Assembly (NCBI GenBank): GCA_016297695.1
Contig: JAEDGC010000013.1
Coordinates: 1 to 40,539 of the forward strand
DNA: 40,539 bases
Direction: 5' to 3'
Source: Bacilli bacterium
GTDB taxonomy: Bacteria; Bacillota_I; Bacilli_A; RF39; UBA660
Shown here piece by piece: positions 8,005-15,724 of this stretch (the first letter of the stretch is position 1; each line of letters starts with the position of its first letter). The notes beneath the pieces were generated by a model that saw only the letters and a list, made by a program, of their open reading frames with translations, made no database searches and had not been told where the DNA came from. A program made the position numbers and the translations under genes.

Positions 8005-10186
8005 CTTTTTTACCTTTTTTTAATTTCTTTTTTTCTTCTTTTTTATCTTTACCAGCAGGTATAGGTAAAGTATCCTTACGAGATAGATTTAATCTACCTC
8101 TATTATCAAATCCTAAAGCTTTAACTCTTATTTCATCCCCTACTTTAAATAAATCACTAGGCTTATCTATTCTTTCATGAGCTAATTGTGAAACATGACA
8201 TAATCCTTCACATCCAGGCCATAATTCTACAAAACATCCAAAATCTTCAACTTTAACTACTTTGCCAGTATAAATTGCTCCTTCTTCAACTTCCTTAACA
8301 ACGCTTTCAATCATTTCACGTGTTTTGGCAATAACTGAAGCATTATTATGATAAATTGTTACTTTACCATCATCATCAAGATCTACTTTAACAGCGTCTT
8401 TATCAGTAACTGCCTTAACATTACTAGCTTCTAAAATAATATTAGTTATCATTTCGCCACCACGACCAATAACATCTTTGATTTTTTCTGGTTTAATATA
8501 GAACATTTCAACTTTTGGTGCATAAGGACTTAATTCTTCTCTAGGTTCTTTAATAATACTTTCCATAAAGTCTAGAATTTCCATACGAGCTTTTTTAGCT
8601 TGAGCTAAAGCTTCTTTTAATATTTCTTTAGTCACACCTTTTATTTTAATATCCATTTGTAAAGCCGTAACACCTTTACGAGTTCCTGCAACTTTAAAGT
8701 CCATATCTCCCATATGGTCTTCAAGTCCTTGAATATCAGTTAAAATTGTATATTTTTTACTTGTATTTGAAGTTATTAAACCCATAGCTATTCCTGCAAC
8801 TGGAGCTTTAATTGGAACACCAGCTGCCATTAATGATAAACATCCAGCACATATAGTAGCTTGGCTACTTGAACCATTACTTTCTAAAATTTCAGATACA
8901 ACTCTTACAGTATAAGGGAATTCTTCTTCACTAGGCATTACTTGAGCAAGAGCTCTTTCTCCTAAAGCACCATGACCAATTTCTCTTCTTCCTGGAGCGC
9001 CATAACGTCCTGTTTCACCAACAGAAAATTGTGGGAAATTGTAATGTAACATAAAACGTTTCATATCTTCTATTCCAAGCCCATCAAGTACTTGATGTTC
9101 TCCTAAGGCCCCTAAAGTAGTTGTTGCTAAACTTTGCGTTTCACCACGGGTAAATACCGCTGAACCATGTGTTCTAGGAAGTAAATCAATATAGCCACTA
9201 AGTGGTCTAATTTCATCCATTTTTCTGCCATCTGGTCTAATTTTCTTTTCAGTAATTAATCTTCTTACTTCTTCTCCTTCAATTAAATCAACAACTTTTT
9301 TAACATCTTTTAATTTTAATTCTATTTCTTCATCATCAGCATAAATTTCAGTAAAGTTTTCAATAGTTCTTTCTTTTACTTCATCTATTGCAGCATATTT
9401 CTCTAATTTATCTTTAATTTGAATTGCAGCTAACATATCTTTAGTAGCATAGTTTCTAACTGCACTTTCAACTTCTTCATCAATTTCTGCTAATGGTAAT
9501 TCAACTTTAGCATTTCCAATTTCATCAATAATTTGTTGTTGGAATTCACACAATTTTTTAATATGTTCATGACCAAACATTATTGCTTCTAACATGTCTT
9601 TTTCACTCAACTGTTGTGCTCCAGCTTCAACCATACAAATTGCATCTTTTGTTCCTGCTACAGTTAAATTTAATGTACTTTCTTCCATTTCTTCAACAGT
9701 TGGATTAATGATAAATTCTTTACCTATTTTACCAACAACAACACCAGAAACTGGTCCATCAAAAGGAATATTAGAAATACCTAAACATAAAGATGATCCA
9801 AATAATGCTGCCATAACTGGTGAATTATCTTGATCAACAGATAACACAGTGTTTACTACTTGAATTTCATTTCTTAGTCTTTCATCAAACATTGGTCTAA
9901 TAGGTCTGTCAATAATTCTTGCAGCAAGTGTTGCCTCATCAGTAGGTCTACTTTCTCTTTTAATAAATCCACCTGGAATTTTTCCAACTGAATATAATTT
10001 TTCTTGATATAAAACTGTTAATGGAAAGAAATCAGAAGTTATTGTATTTTTTCCCATAACACATACAGATAAAACTACAGTATCTCCATATCTTACTAAT
10101 ACAGAACCATTAGCTTGTTTTGCAAGTTCTTTTGTTTCCACAGTTAATTTTCTACCAAGAAAATCCATTTCATATACTTTCTTCAT
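7997..10186 (-). CDS. pnp: Polyribonucleotide nucleotidyltransferase (PNPase)
   Basis: Phosphorolytic 3'-5' exoribonuclease in RNA turnover. Domain order in 729 aa: first RNase PH domain about 5-140, helical linker about 240-310, second RNase PH domain about 315-545 with FTRGETQ at 345-351, GRREIGHG at 399-406 and the acidic TDIQGLEDHMGDMDF at 483-497. The KH domain lies about 560-620 (IKDVIGRGGEMI) and the S1 domain about 636-704. A lysine-rich tail (about 712-729) closes the protein. AAAGGAGA lies 7 bases before ATG. Gene order rpsO-pnp is conserved across bacteria, and a terminator-like hairpin between the two may modulate read-through. Confidence 0.97.
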   Translation of the reverse strand: MKKVYEMDFLGRKLTVETKELAKQANGSVLVRYGDTVVLSVCVMGKNTITSDFFPLTVLYQEKLYSVGKIPGGFIKRESRPTDEATLAARIIDRPIRPMFDERLRNEIQVVNTVLSVDQDNSPVMAALFGSSLCLGISNIPFDGPVSGVVVGKIGKEFIINPTVEEMEESTLNLTVAGTKDAICMVEAGAQQLSEKDMLEAIMFGHEHIKKLCEFQQQIIDEIGNAKVELPLAEIDEEVESAVRNYATKDMLAAIQIKDKLEKYAAIDEVKERTIENFTEIYADDEEIELKLKDVKKVVDLIEGEEVRRLITEKKIRPDGRKMDEIRPLSGYIDLLPRTHGSAVFTRGETQSLATTTLGALGEHQVLDGLGIEDMKRFMLHYNFPQFSVGETGRYGAPGRREIGHGALGERALAQVMPSEEEFPYTVRVVSEILESNGSSSQATICAGCLSLMAAGVPIKAPVAGIAMGLITSNTSKKYTILTDIQGLEDHMGDMDFKVAGTRKGVTALQMDIKIKGVTKEILKEALAQAKKARMEILDFMESIIKEPREELSPYAPKVEMFYIKPEKIKDVIGRGGEMITNIILEASNVKAVTDKDAVKVDLDDDGKVTIYHNNASVIAKTREMIESVVKEVEEGAIYTGKVVKVEDFGCFVELWPGCEGLCHVSQLAHERIDKPSDLFKVGDEIRVKALGFDNRGRLNLSRKDTLPIPAGKDKKEEKKKLKKGKKDE

Positions 10187-10208
10187 TACAACTCTCCTTT
10201 ATTTTAAC

Positions 10209-10236
10209 AAAAAAAGGCCCCTAAAGTGCCTTTTTT
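10209..10236 (-). terminator. Terminator/attenuator between rpsO and pnp
   Basis: AAAAAAGGC (10210-10218) pairs with GCCTTTTTT (10228-10236) around a 9-base loop, with the minus strand continuing in T. It lies just after the rpsO stop, so rpsO may end here with partial read-through into pnp. Confidence 0.7.
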
Positions 10237-10237
10237 A

Positions 10238-10501
10238 TTATTTTCTAATATTTAATTTTGCAATTATATTTCTATATGCAACAACATCATTCTTTTTAAG
10301 ATAATCTAAAAGTTTTCTTCTACGTCCAACTTTCATTAATAAACCTCTTTTAGAATGATAATCATGAATATGAACTTTTAAATGTTCAGTTAAATCATTA
10401 ATTTCTTTTGTTAAAATTGCAATTTGTACTTCAGTACTTCCACAATCTTTTTCATTTTTAGCAAATTCTTTAATGATTTTTGCTTTTTCTTCTTTTGTCA
10501 T
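10238..10501 (-). CDS. rpsO: 30S ribosomal protein S15
   Basis: Binds 16S rRNA in the central domain during early 30S assembly. The 87-aa length is typical. Recognisable features are DCGSTEVQIAILTKEI near residues 18-33, the LKVHIHDYHSKRGLL loop near 41-55 with the conserved His and Ser-Lys-Arg contacts, and GRRRKLLDYLKKND near 58-71. AAGGAGG lies 8 bases before ATG. A strong promoter-like sequence (10589-10616) and an 80-base structured leader precede it. S15 commonly represses its own translation. Confidence 0.97.
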   Translation of the reverse strand: MTKEEKAKIIKEFAKNEKDCGSTEVQIAILTKEINDLTEHLKVHIHDYHSKRGLLMKVGRRRKLLDYLKKNDVVAYRNIIAKLNIRK

Positions 10502-10582
10502 TTCATTTCCTCCTTAAATCTCAATTGGTTCAATCCTCGTAATGAATCAAGGTTCTTCATAACCAAGAATGAACTTCTAATT
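10502..10582 (-). promoter_or_regulatory. Possible S15 autoregulatory leader
   Basis: The leader upstream of rpsO contains TTGGTT (minus strand, from 10561-10566) that can pair with AACCAA (10525-10530). Inside it GGTT/AACC can form a smaller competing hairpin. Pairing occurs just ahead of the SD AAGGAGG. Ribosomal protein S15 is known to regulate itself through several unrelated leader folds; that this one does so is inference. Confidence 0.35.
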
Positions 10583-10588
10583 AATTAT

Positions 10589-10616
10589 ATTATATTTTTT
10601 ATATAAAATCAATCAA
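10589..10616 (-). promoter_or_regulatory. rpsO promoter
   Basis: On the minus strand TTGATT (10611-10616), a 16-base spacer and a consensus TATAAT (10589-10594) form a good vegetative promoter about 80 bases ahead of the rpsO SD. Confidence 0.6.
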
Positions 10617-10676
10617 AACTTTACATATTCGTCTACAAAATATTTACAATTTCCAATAATATTTTTACTACTTAAT

Positions 10677-11606
10677 TTATTCATTTAAAAAATTCATTAC
10701 TAAATCTATCAATATTTCTTTTTCTTTTGGATTAGACTGTGCTATTAATAATGTAATTGCTACCAATGTATTATTGTCAATAATTTGTCTACCATTTTTA
10801 TATAAAATATTATAAAATTTCAAAAAATATATAAATAAAGTTGCAGCAATTCTTTTGTTGCCATCAATAAATGTATGATTTTTTATAATTAAATATAAAA
10901 AGTTAGCTGCCTTTTCTTCTATACTAGGATATAGATCAGTTCCATTAAATGACTGATAAATATTTCCAATTATTGATTCTAACCCTTTATCTCTTTCCAA
11001 AGCAAATAAATTACTATCACTATTAAATTTCAATTTATTAATTATATTTAGACAATCTTCATATTTAATTTTATTAGAAGCTTTAGTGCCTTTTGGCTTG
11101 GAGACTGTTTTATGATCATAATCATCTAATAAATTTAAGGCATTTGAATAGTTGTTGATAACCCTTATTATTTCTTGAGCTTCATCGCCATTTAATTTTT
11201 GATCAATTCTTCCCGCAATATCAATTAACTTTATTGTTTTTTCAAGATACTCTAATCTTTTTTGATTAACCGCATAACCTTTTAGCATATAATCTTTTAA
11301 TACACTTGTTGCCCATTTTCTAAATATAATACCATTTTGGGACTTAACTCTATATCCTAAACTAATTATTACATCTAAACTGTAAAAATTAACTGGCTTA
11401 TCTGAATTAGGAATTTGCATTTTTTGCAAATTGCTTTTTTCCTCTAATTCTTCTTTAAAAATATTTCTTATATGTCTAGATATAACAGCAATATCTCTTC
11501 CAAATAATTCGGCCATTTGTTGCTGTGATAACCATACCGTTTCGTCTTTCATATTTACTTCTAATTTGACACTTTGATTTTCAAATATAACTATTTCATT
11601 TTTCAT
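10677..11606 (-). CDS. RhuM-family protein with C-terminal Fic domain
   Basis: A 309-aa two-domain protein. The N-terminal RhuM/virulence-protein region (about 1-130) shows VWLSQQQMAELFGRD, VISRHIRNIF and FYSLDVIISLGYRV, a putative DNA-binding KilA/Bro-like portion. The C-terminal Fic/Doc domain carries a complete core motif HTFIDGNKR at 244-252, so nucleotide-transfer chemistry (AMPylation-type) is possible. Such fusions are common orphan accessory genes in gut bacteria. I do not recognise an inhibitory (S/T)xxxE(G/N) helix with confidence. GGGGAG lies about 7 bases before ATG. A 10-bp inverted repeat with 22-base spacing (11631-11672) lies just upstream and may be an operator. No separate antitoxin gene is adjacent. 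Confidence 0.88.
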   Translation of the reverse strand: MKNEIVIFENQSVKLEVNMKDETVWLSQQQMAELFGRDIAVISRHIRNIFKEELEEKSNLQKMQIPNSDKPVNFYSLDVIISLGYRVKSQNGIIFRKWATSVLKDYMLKGYAVNQKRLEYLEKTIKLIDIAGRIDQKLNGDEAQEIIRVINNYSNALNLLDDYDHKTVSKPKGTKASNKIKYEDCLNIINKLKFNSDSNLFALERDKGLESIIGNIYQSFNGTDLYPSIEEKAANFLYLIIKNHTFIDGNKRIAATLFIYFLKFYNILYKNGRQIIDNNTLVAITLLIAQSNPKEKEILIDLVMNFLNE

Positions 11607-11630
11607 TTAAAACTCCCCTTCCATTAATTA

Positions 11631-11672
11631 TATTTGTAATTAAAATAAAAATTTAAATTTCTATTACAAATA
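11631..11672. repeat. 10-bp inverted repeat upstream of the RhuM-Fic gene
   Basis: TATTTGTAAT (11631-11640) and ATTACAAATA (11663-11672) are perfect inverted copies separated by 22 AT-rich bases, 25 bases upstream of the gene start. Arms spaced two helical turns apart suit a dimeric regulator site, but AT-rich sequence raises the chance level. Confidence 0.5.
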
Positions 11673-11797
11673 CATAATACAATACATTTGTTCGTGTGTC
11701 AATAATAAATATATATATTTTTCAATATTTCATAAATAAATACGCAGTGTTCGCATAATCTCTTATAATTCATACCTGTCTTTTGAATTTTTTAAGT

Positions 11798-11822
11798 AAA
11801 AAAAAGCATATTAAATGCTTTT
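11798..11822 (-). terminator. Intrinsic terminator after the Asn-rich membrane protein gene
   Basis: AAAAGCAT (11802-11809) pairs with ATGCTTTT (11815-11822) and the minus strand continues into eight T. The rest of the 253-base gap 11607-11859 holds the inverted repeat and otherwise AT-rich sequence with nothing I can assign. Confidence 0.8.
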
Positions 11823-11859
11823 CTAATCTGTCCTTTATTATTTTTCTTTCCAACTCCAA

Positions 11860-13101
11860 TTATTTAAATTCTATCGAATCCATTATACCTTTATAAAAAG
11901 CATTACAAATTGATTGATCTGCAGAAGAAGATATTTCATAAGTTAATAAATATACTTCATCTTTATTATTTATAGAATTATAATAAACTTCTTTTAAATC
12001 ATGACTAACTGTAACAGAATCAAATATTAAATTTTTATTCGTAACATATGTTATAGCACTATTTTCTAACTCATTGTACTGTGCTATTTCATCAATTAGT
12101 TCTTTTGATTTATCATAGTTATTTACAACCCCTAGAGTAAATGAACAATTACTATTTGGATTAGATGCATCAGTTTGGTATGAATAACTATATAAATAAT
12201 CACTATTTAAGCCATCTGGTTTAAATATTAGCAAATAACCCATATTTATCTTATCATTAAGAACAATACTTTCTTTATAATTTAATTCACCATGATATTT
12301 ATTATCTTCATTATTATCGCTATTATCATTATCTTCATAATCAATATTTTCATTAATACTTGAATTACCAGAAATCGAAAAATCAAAATTTAAATTTCCA
12401 AACATTAATTTTATTATTTTAGCTGGTAATACAAATACTAGCATTACACTAGTTAGTAGTATTAATACTATAGACAAAATAATTGTTAAAATTAAATTAG
12501 TTCCACCAGCTTTTTTGCATATATTTCTTAAATCACTAATTGATTTATTTTTATTTTTATTTATTATTTTTTCTATCTTTTTCTTAGCTTTTTTTACATA
12601 TATTTTATTAACCATAAATAATAATAATAAATTAATAATTAAATCAATCAATGCTGGAACAAATGGTATAGCAATTAATAATAATTGTAACCCTATCATT
12701 AAAATAAATAAAACTATACCTTCTAAATACATTTTTCTATACATTAGATAAAAAATATTAAAGAAAAATGCTGCAAAATTATATTTTCTTTTTGAAATTT
12801 TCTCATAATTTTTACCAACAAAATCTTCCATTAAATCATCTGAAGAAATCATATTTGTTGTAGGACTTGATATCATCATATCAGGGTTAGGAACAGCATT
12901 TAATAATTCATTTGGATCTTGTTTTTTTTGTTCTGGAGGTTTTATAAAACTATTATAATCAATTTGATTATTTTGATTTTGTGAAGTCAAATCTTCACCC
13001 AAAACCTCTATATTATTAAAATTGTTAAATGTATTATTTCCATTATTACTGTTATTTATAGAATTATTACTTTCATTATTATTTAAATTTTGATTATTCA
13101 T
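11860..13101 (-). CDS. Membrane protein with Asn-rich N-terminus and DUF2628-like segment
   Basis: A 413-aa protein. Residues 1-50 are a low-complexity asparagine tract built of AAT/AAC codons. About 105-170 resembles DUF2628-type small membrane modules (KRKYNFAAFFFNIFYLMYRKMYLEG then two hydrophobic helices). A third helix lies about 203-232. The remainder, from about 240, is an acidic linker (NENIDYEDNDNSDNNEDN) followed by a beta-rich domain that would be extracytoplasmic. Function is unknown. GAGGTGG precedes the ATG by about 5 bases, and a 9-bp palindrome abuts that SD. The gene forms its own transcript, ended by the terminator at 11798-11822. Confidence 0.8.
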   Translation of the reverse strand: MNNQNLNNNESNNSINNSNNGNNTFNNFNNIEVLGEDLTSQNQNNQIDYNSFIKPPEQKKQDPNELLNAVPNPDMMISSPTTNMISSDDLMEDFVGKNYEKISKRKYNFAAFFFNIFYLMYRKMYLEGIVLFILMIGLQLLLIAIPFVPALIDLIINLLLLFMVNKIYVKKAKKKIEKIINKNKNKSISDLRNICKKAGGTNLILTIILSIVLILLTSVMLVFVLPAKIIKLMFGNLNFDFSISGNSSINENIDYEDNDNSDNNEDNKYHGELNYKESIVLNDKINMGYLLIFKPDGLNSDYLYSYSYQTDASNPNSNCSFTLGVVNNYDKSKELIDEIAQYNELENSAITYVTNKNLIFDSVTVSHDLKEVYYNSINNKDEVYLLTYEISSSADQSICNAFYKGIMDSIEFK

Positions 13102-13109
13102 AATCCACC

Positions 13110-13130
13110 TCTATTATTCTTAATAATAGA
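13110..13130. repeat. Perfect 9-bp palindrome with 3-base loop
   Basis: TCTATTATT (13110-13118) and AATAATAGA (13122-13130) flank CTT, ending within the SD of the Asn-rich protein gene. It could be an operator or an mRNA hairpin that masks the SD. It is not followed by a T run, so it is not a terminator. The remaining bases to 13241 show no feature. Confidence 0.4.
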
Positions 13131-13241
13131 ATACCATTTTTTTAAAATAAAATAAATATTTTTTTAAATTTTATGACAAATAATTTCTAGAGTGTTTATT
13201 TTTTTACATATATCTTGCTTATCATTAGAAAATATTAATAA

Positions 13242-15044
13242 TTATTTTATTAATGTAAATTTTTCATTATTTATTTCATATAAACCATATAATTTAACTT
13301 TATCAAAATATTGTCCAAAAGTATTTTCAAATTCATCATTAATTTGTGCTAAATAAAGATAATCGTAATTGCTAACATATTCTTTAATTGTTTCATAATA
13401 TTTTTTATTATTTTCCCAATCATAATTATTTAAATTAGTTTCTATGTTTCCAACATAGTATTTTATTCTAAATTGAAAATCCCCTTCACTATCTTGGGCA
13501 ACTATAAATATCTTCTTGCCAGATACTTCATTTACAAGCAAATCCTGTGAACATTTTTCATATAATGTTTTTTCACTAGTACGTAAAGCAGGAATTAGTT
13601 TTAAATAATTTTCTTTGTTTTGAATTATTAATAAAAATACTAAAACTATTCCAAATACAACAAAATATTTCTTTGTATCAAATTTATCAATAATACAATT
13701 TATTAAAATAAATATAGTTATTAATGATATTAAAATAAATGTTGGCATATATCTATTAAAAGAAGATAATGTTGGACCTTCAACTTTTCCAAAAGCAAAG
13801 ACATATAAAAATAACATCACTAGTGCATAACCAATTGCTCCGAAAGTCAAAGTTACATTTAGATTTATTATTTTACCCGGACTATAAATATTTCTAAACC
13901 AGTAACATAACAAGCAAAGAAAAATAAATATTGACACTGTAAATACTAAATAGCTTACTTTTAGTGGCGAAGATATTATACTTTCTTTAGTTGTTGCACT
14001 CATAAAATTTTCATACGTTTCTATTTGGTAATCTTCTAGTTTGTTATAATCAATATTTTTTAAATCAAACTGTCTAACAACTCCTAAATTATTGACATAA
14101 TTATTCCAGCCTGTATAAAAAGTAAGTGGCATTATTAAAGTCAATAATACTAAAATAATCTTTCTAACAGGATGTTTTGTATTGATTCTATTAAAAATAA
14201 TTGAACTTACAAAAAAATATATAATCATTAAATACAATGGTAATCCCATTTGTTTTGTTAAAAGTAAAAATGATAAACCTACAAACATTATAAACAAATT
14301 AAAACTTGATGTAATATTTTTTTCCGTTATTATAATACCTAATAAGTAGGCAGTTAATAAAGCCATAAAATAATCAGTATAAATTGTATTAATTACTCCG
14401 TGACAATCAAATAATAAAATTAATAAATAAGTAATAACAATAAAAATAATCGATTTTAAAATTCTTAATTTACTTTTATCTTCATCTTTAGAAATAAAAG
14501 GAATAAGTAAACTAAATTCAAATAAATGTAAAGCTCTAATAAGATAAATTTCATTATATCCTCCAGCTATTTTTAAATAAAATAATTCATATAATTGTAA
14601 AATTGGAGGATAATCCTTATGAACCATTAATGTAGATAAATTAATACTATAAAATTGATCTAATCTAAACATTTCTTTAACCATTACACCCCAATGAGAA
14701 AATTCATCCCACATAGAAAATTCTCTTTTAAAATCAAATATAAATAGTCCAATATAAAGTAATATAAAAATATATAAACCATTACATAAAAATAATTTTT
14801 TTTCTTCTTCTAATGAAGATTTTTTTATTACTTTAATACCTAATGTAAACAAAAATAATAAAGCAAATAAAATATTTGCAATAATTCCAATAGAAAATGT
14901 TTTAAAAATTATTTGACTAAAAAATAAACTAAATGCTGTCAACATAAATGTTAATGGTAAACATTTACTAAAACTTTTTTTTAGTAAAATAACTAACTCT
15001 CCATTAAAACATATAAAATACAAAAGTGGTATTATAAAATCCAT
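13242..15044 (-). CDS. Polytopic membrane protein, probable GT-C glycosyltransferase
   Basis: A 600-aa protein with roughly a dozen hydrophobic segments. The first large extracytoplasmic loop carries WDEFSHWG at 112-119, an acidic motif where GT-C enzymes place their catalytic/metal residues, followed by HKDYPPILQLYELFY near 142-156. A soluble C-terminal segment (about 490-600) follows the last helices. GT-C enzymes use polyprenyl-phosphate sugars as donors outside the membrane. The donor may come from the GtrB/DPM1-like GT2 at 15710-16651. The exact substrate cannot be told. The SD AGGTGAT lies 3 bases before ATG, and an extended -10 (TGTTATACT) lies at 15061-15069. Confidence 0.75.
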   Translation of the reverse strand: MDFIIPLLYFICFNGELVILLKKSFSKCLPLTFMLTAFSLFFSQIIFKTFSIGIIANILFALLFLFTLGIKVIKKSSLEEEKKLFLCNGLYIFILLYIGLFIFDFKREFSMWDEFSHWGVMVKEMFRLDQFYSINLSTLMVHKDYPPILQLYELFYLKIAGGYNEIYLIRALHLFEFSLLIPFISKDEDKSKLRILKSIIFIVITYLLILLFDCHGVINTIYTDYFMALLTAYLLGIIITEKNITSSFNLFIMFVGLSFLLLTKQMGLPLYLMIIYFFVSSIIFNRINTKHPVRKIILVLLTLIMPLTFYTGWNNYVNNLGVVRQFDLKNIDYNKLEDYQIETYENFMSATTKESIISSPLKVSYLVFTVSIFIFLCLLCYWFRNIYSPGKIINLNVTLTFGAIGYALVMLFLYVFAFGKVEGPTLSSFNRYMPTFILISLITIFILINCIIDKFDTKKYFVVFGIVLVFLLIIQNKENYLKLIPALRTSEKTLYEKCSQDLLVNEVSGKKIFIVAQDSEGDFQFRIKYYVGNIETNLNNYDWENNKKYYETIKEYVSNYDYLYLAQINDEFENTFGQYFDKVKLYGLYEINNEKFTLIK

Positions 15045-15060
15045 GGTATCACCTAAATAT

Positions 15061-15069
15061 AGTATAACA
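15061..15069 (-). promoter_or_regulatory. Extended -10 promoter for the 13242-15044 gene
   Basis: Minus-strand TGTTATACT matches TGnTATAAT with one mismatch; no good -35 is seen. Predicted transcription would begin at or next to the SD (15048-15054). Confidence 0.4.
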
Positions 15070-15101
15070 AAACAAATAAATAATTACTATAAAGTTGAAA
15101 T

Positions 15102-15128
15102 AAAAAAAGTACTAACTTTGAAGTACTT
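15102..15128 (-). terminator. Terminator after the relB/toxin-remnant operon
   Basis: AAGTACT (15107-15113) pairs with AGTACTT (15122-15128), 8-base loop, then T on the minus strand. Its position just after the toxin remnant shows that the operon end survived the deletion. Confidence 0.75.
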
Positions 15129-15163
15129 GTCTTTTTGTATTTATTTTTTTTAAAATTAATGGA

Positions 15164-15296
15164 TTATTTATTTAATAATTCACTATGACTACCAGTATTT
15201 ATTAAATTTATTCAACTTTTTCCCCTGTTTTAAAATTTTCTTTAAACTTTTTTTAAATTGATTTGAATATACTACTTCATATTTATATTTAATCAT
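15164..15296 (-). pseudogene. Internally deleted YafQ/RelE-type toxin remnant
   Basis: Directly after relB, an ATG at 15296 overlaps the relB stop (ATGATTAA), the usual antitoxin-toxin junction. It opens a frame that starts MIKYKYEVVYSNQFKKSL and runs through KKILKQGKKLNKF, typical of a YafQ-type mRNA interferase N-terminus, but stops at TAG (15189-15191) after 35 codons. In another frame, 15199 to 15164 reads TGSHSELLNK and then TAA, matching the conserved TGxHSxLF-type C-terminus of these toxins. The middle (about 45-50 residues, including the catalytic His/Asp-rich centre) is missing. The simplest reading is one internal deletion that also shifted the frame, giving a non-functional toxin. 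Family assignment is from memory of YafQ. Confidence 0.75.
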
Positions 15297-15573
15297 TAGA
15301 TAAAGATTTTTCTAAATCTTCTCTATTATTATAACGGGGATATTTTTTAGAATCTTTTATCATTTCTTCTATTTCTTTTACTGCTGCCAACATATCTTTA
15401 CTAGGTTTTGAATTTACTATTTCAAATGGTATACCATCTCTTTTTACAACTTGTGTCAAAAACATATTTATAGCGGTAGACATATTTAAACCTAAATCTT
15501 TTAGTATACTAGTAGCTTCTTTTTTTACTTGAGCATCAACATTTACATTTATAGAAGTCATTAAACTTGCCAT
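15289..15573 (-). CDS. relB: RelB/DinJ-type antitoxin, orphaned
   Basis: A 94-aa antitoxin with an N-terminal ribbon-helix-helix (TSINVNVDAQVKKEATSILKDLGLNMSTAINMFLTQV, residues 6-42; positions given only as landmarks TSINVNVDA and MSTAINMFL), then the IPFEI segment and a C-terminal toxin-binding tail. RelB/DinJ proteins neutralise RelE/YafQ toxins and repress their own operon. Here the toxin is a remnant. The SD GGAG lies 11 bases before ATG 15573, which is long, and a second in-frame ATG at 15561 is possible. Upstream, 15574-15699 is AT-rich with a short imperfect palindrome near 15635-15649. The stop overlaps the toxin start by 8 bases. Confidence 0.9.
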   Translation of the reverse strand: MASLMTSINVNVDAQVKKEATSILKDLGLNMSTAINMFLTQVVKRDGIPFEIVNSKPSKDMLAAVKEIEEMIKDSKKYPRYNNREDLEKSLSND

Positions 15574-15699
15574 AATATAATCATCTCCTTCACAATTAAA
15601 TTATACTATAATTATTATTGTTTTTTATTATATTATATGTATATCATATTTAATTTATCATTATATTTCACTATATAATATATATTACCCTACATATTC

Positions 15700-15724
15700 A
15701 AAAAAAACACTATTTTCTAGTGTT
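15700..15724 (-). terminator. Terminator at the end of the polysaccharide operon
   Basis: AACACTA (15706-15712) pairs with TAGTGTT (15718-15724), 5-base loop, followed by T on the minus strand. The stop codon of the GT2 gene (15710-15712) lies in the stem. It marks the leftmost end of the surface-polysaccharide transcription unit. Confidence 0.85.

Noticed and set aside
7992..9833. Plus-strand open frames inside pnp
   Set aside because: Shadows of a highly conserved gene with no SD or family match.
10607..10676. AAAATATT/AATATTTT hairpin after the RhuM-Fic gene
   Set aside because: Only A-T pairs and no T tract; too weak to call a terminator.
15635..15649. Imperfect ATATG/CATAT palindrome upstream of relB as operator
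   Set aside because: Five-base arms in extremely AT-rich sequence are expected by chance; kept only as a remark in the relB entry.
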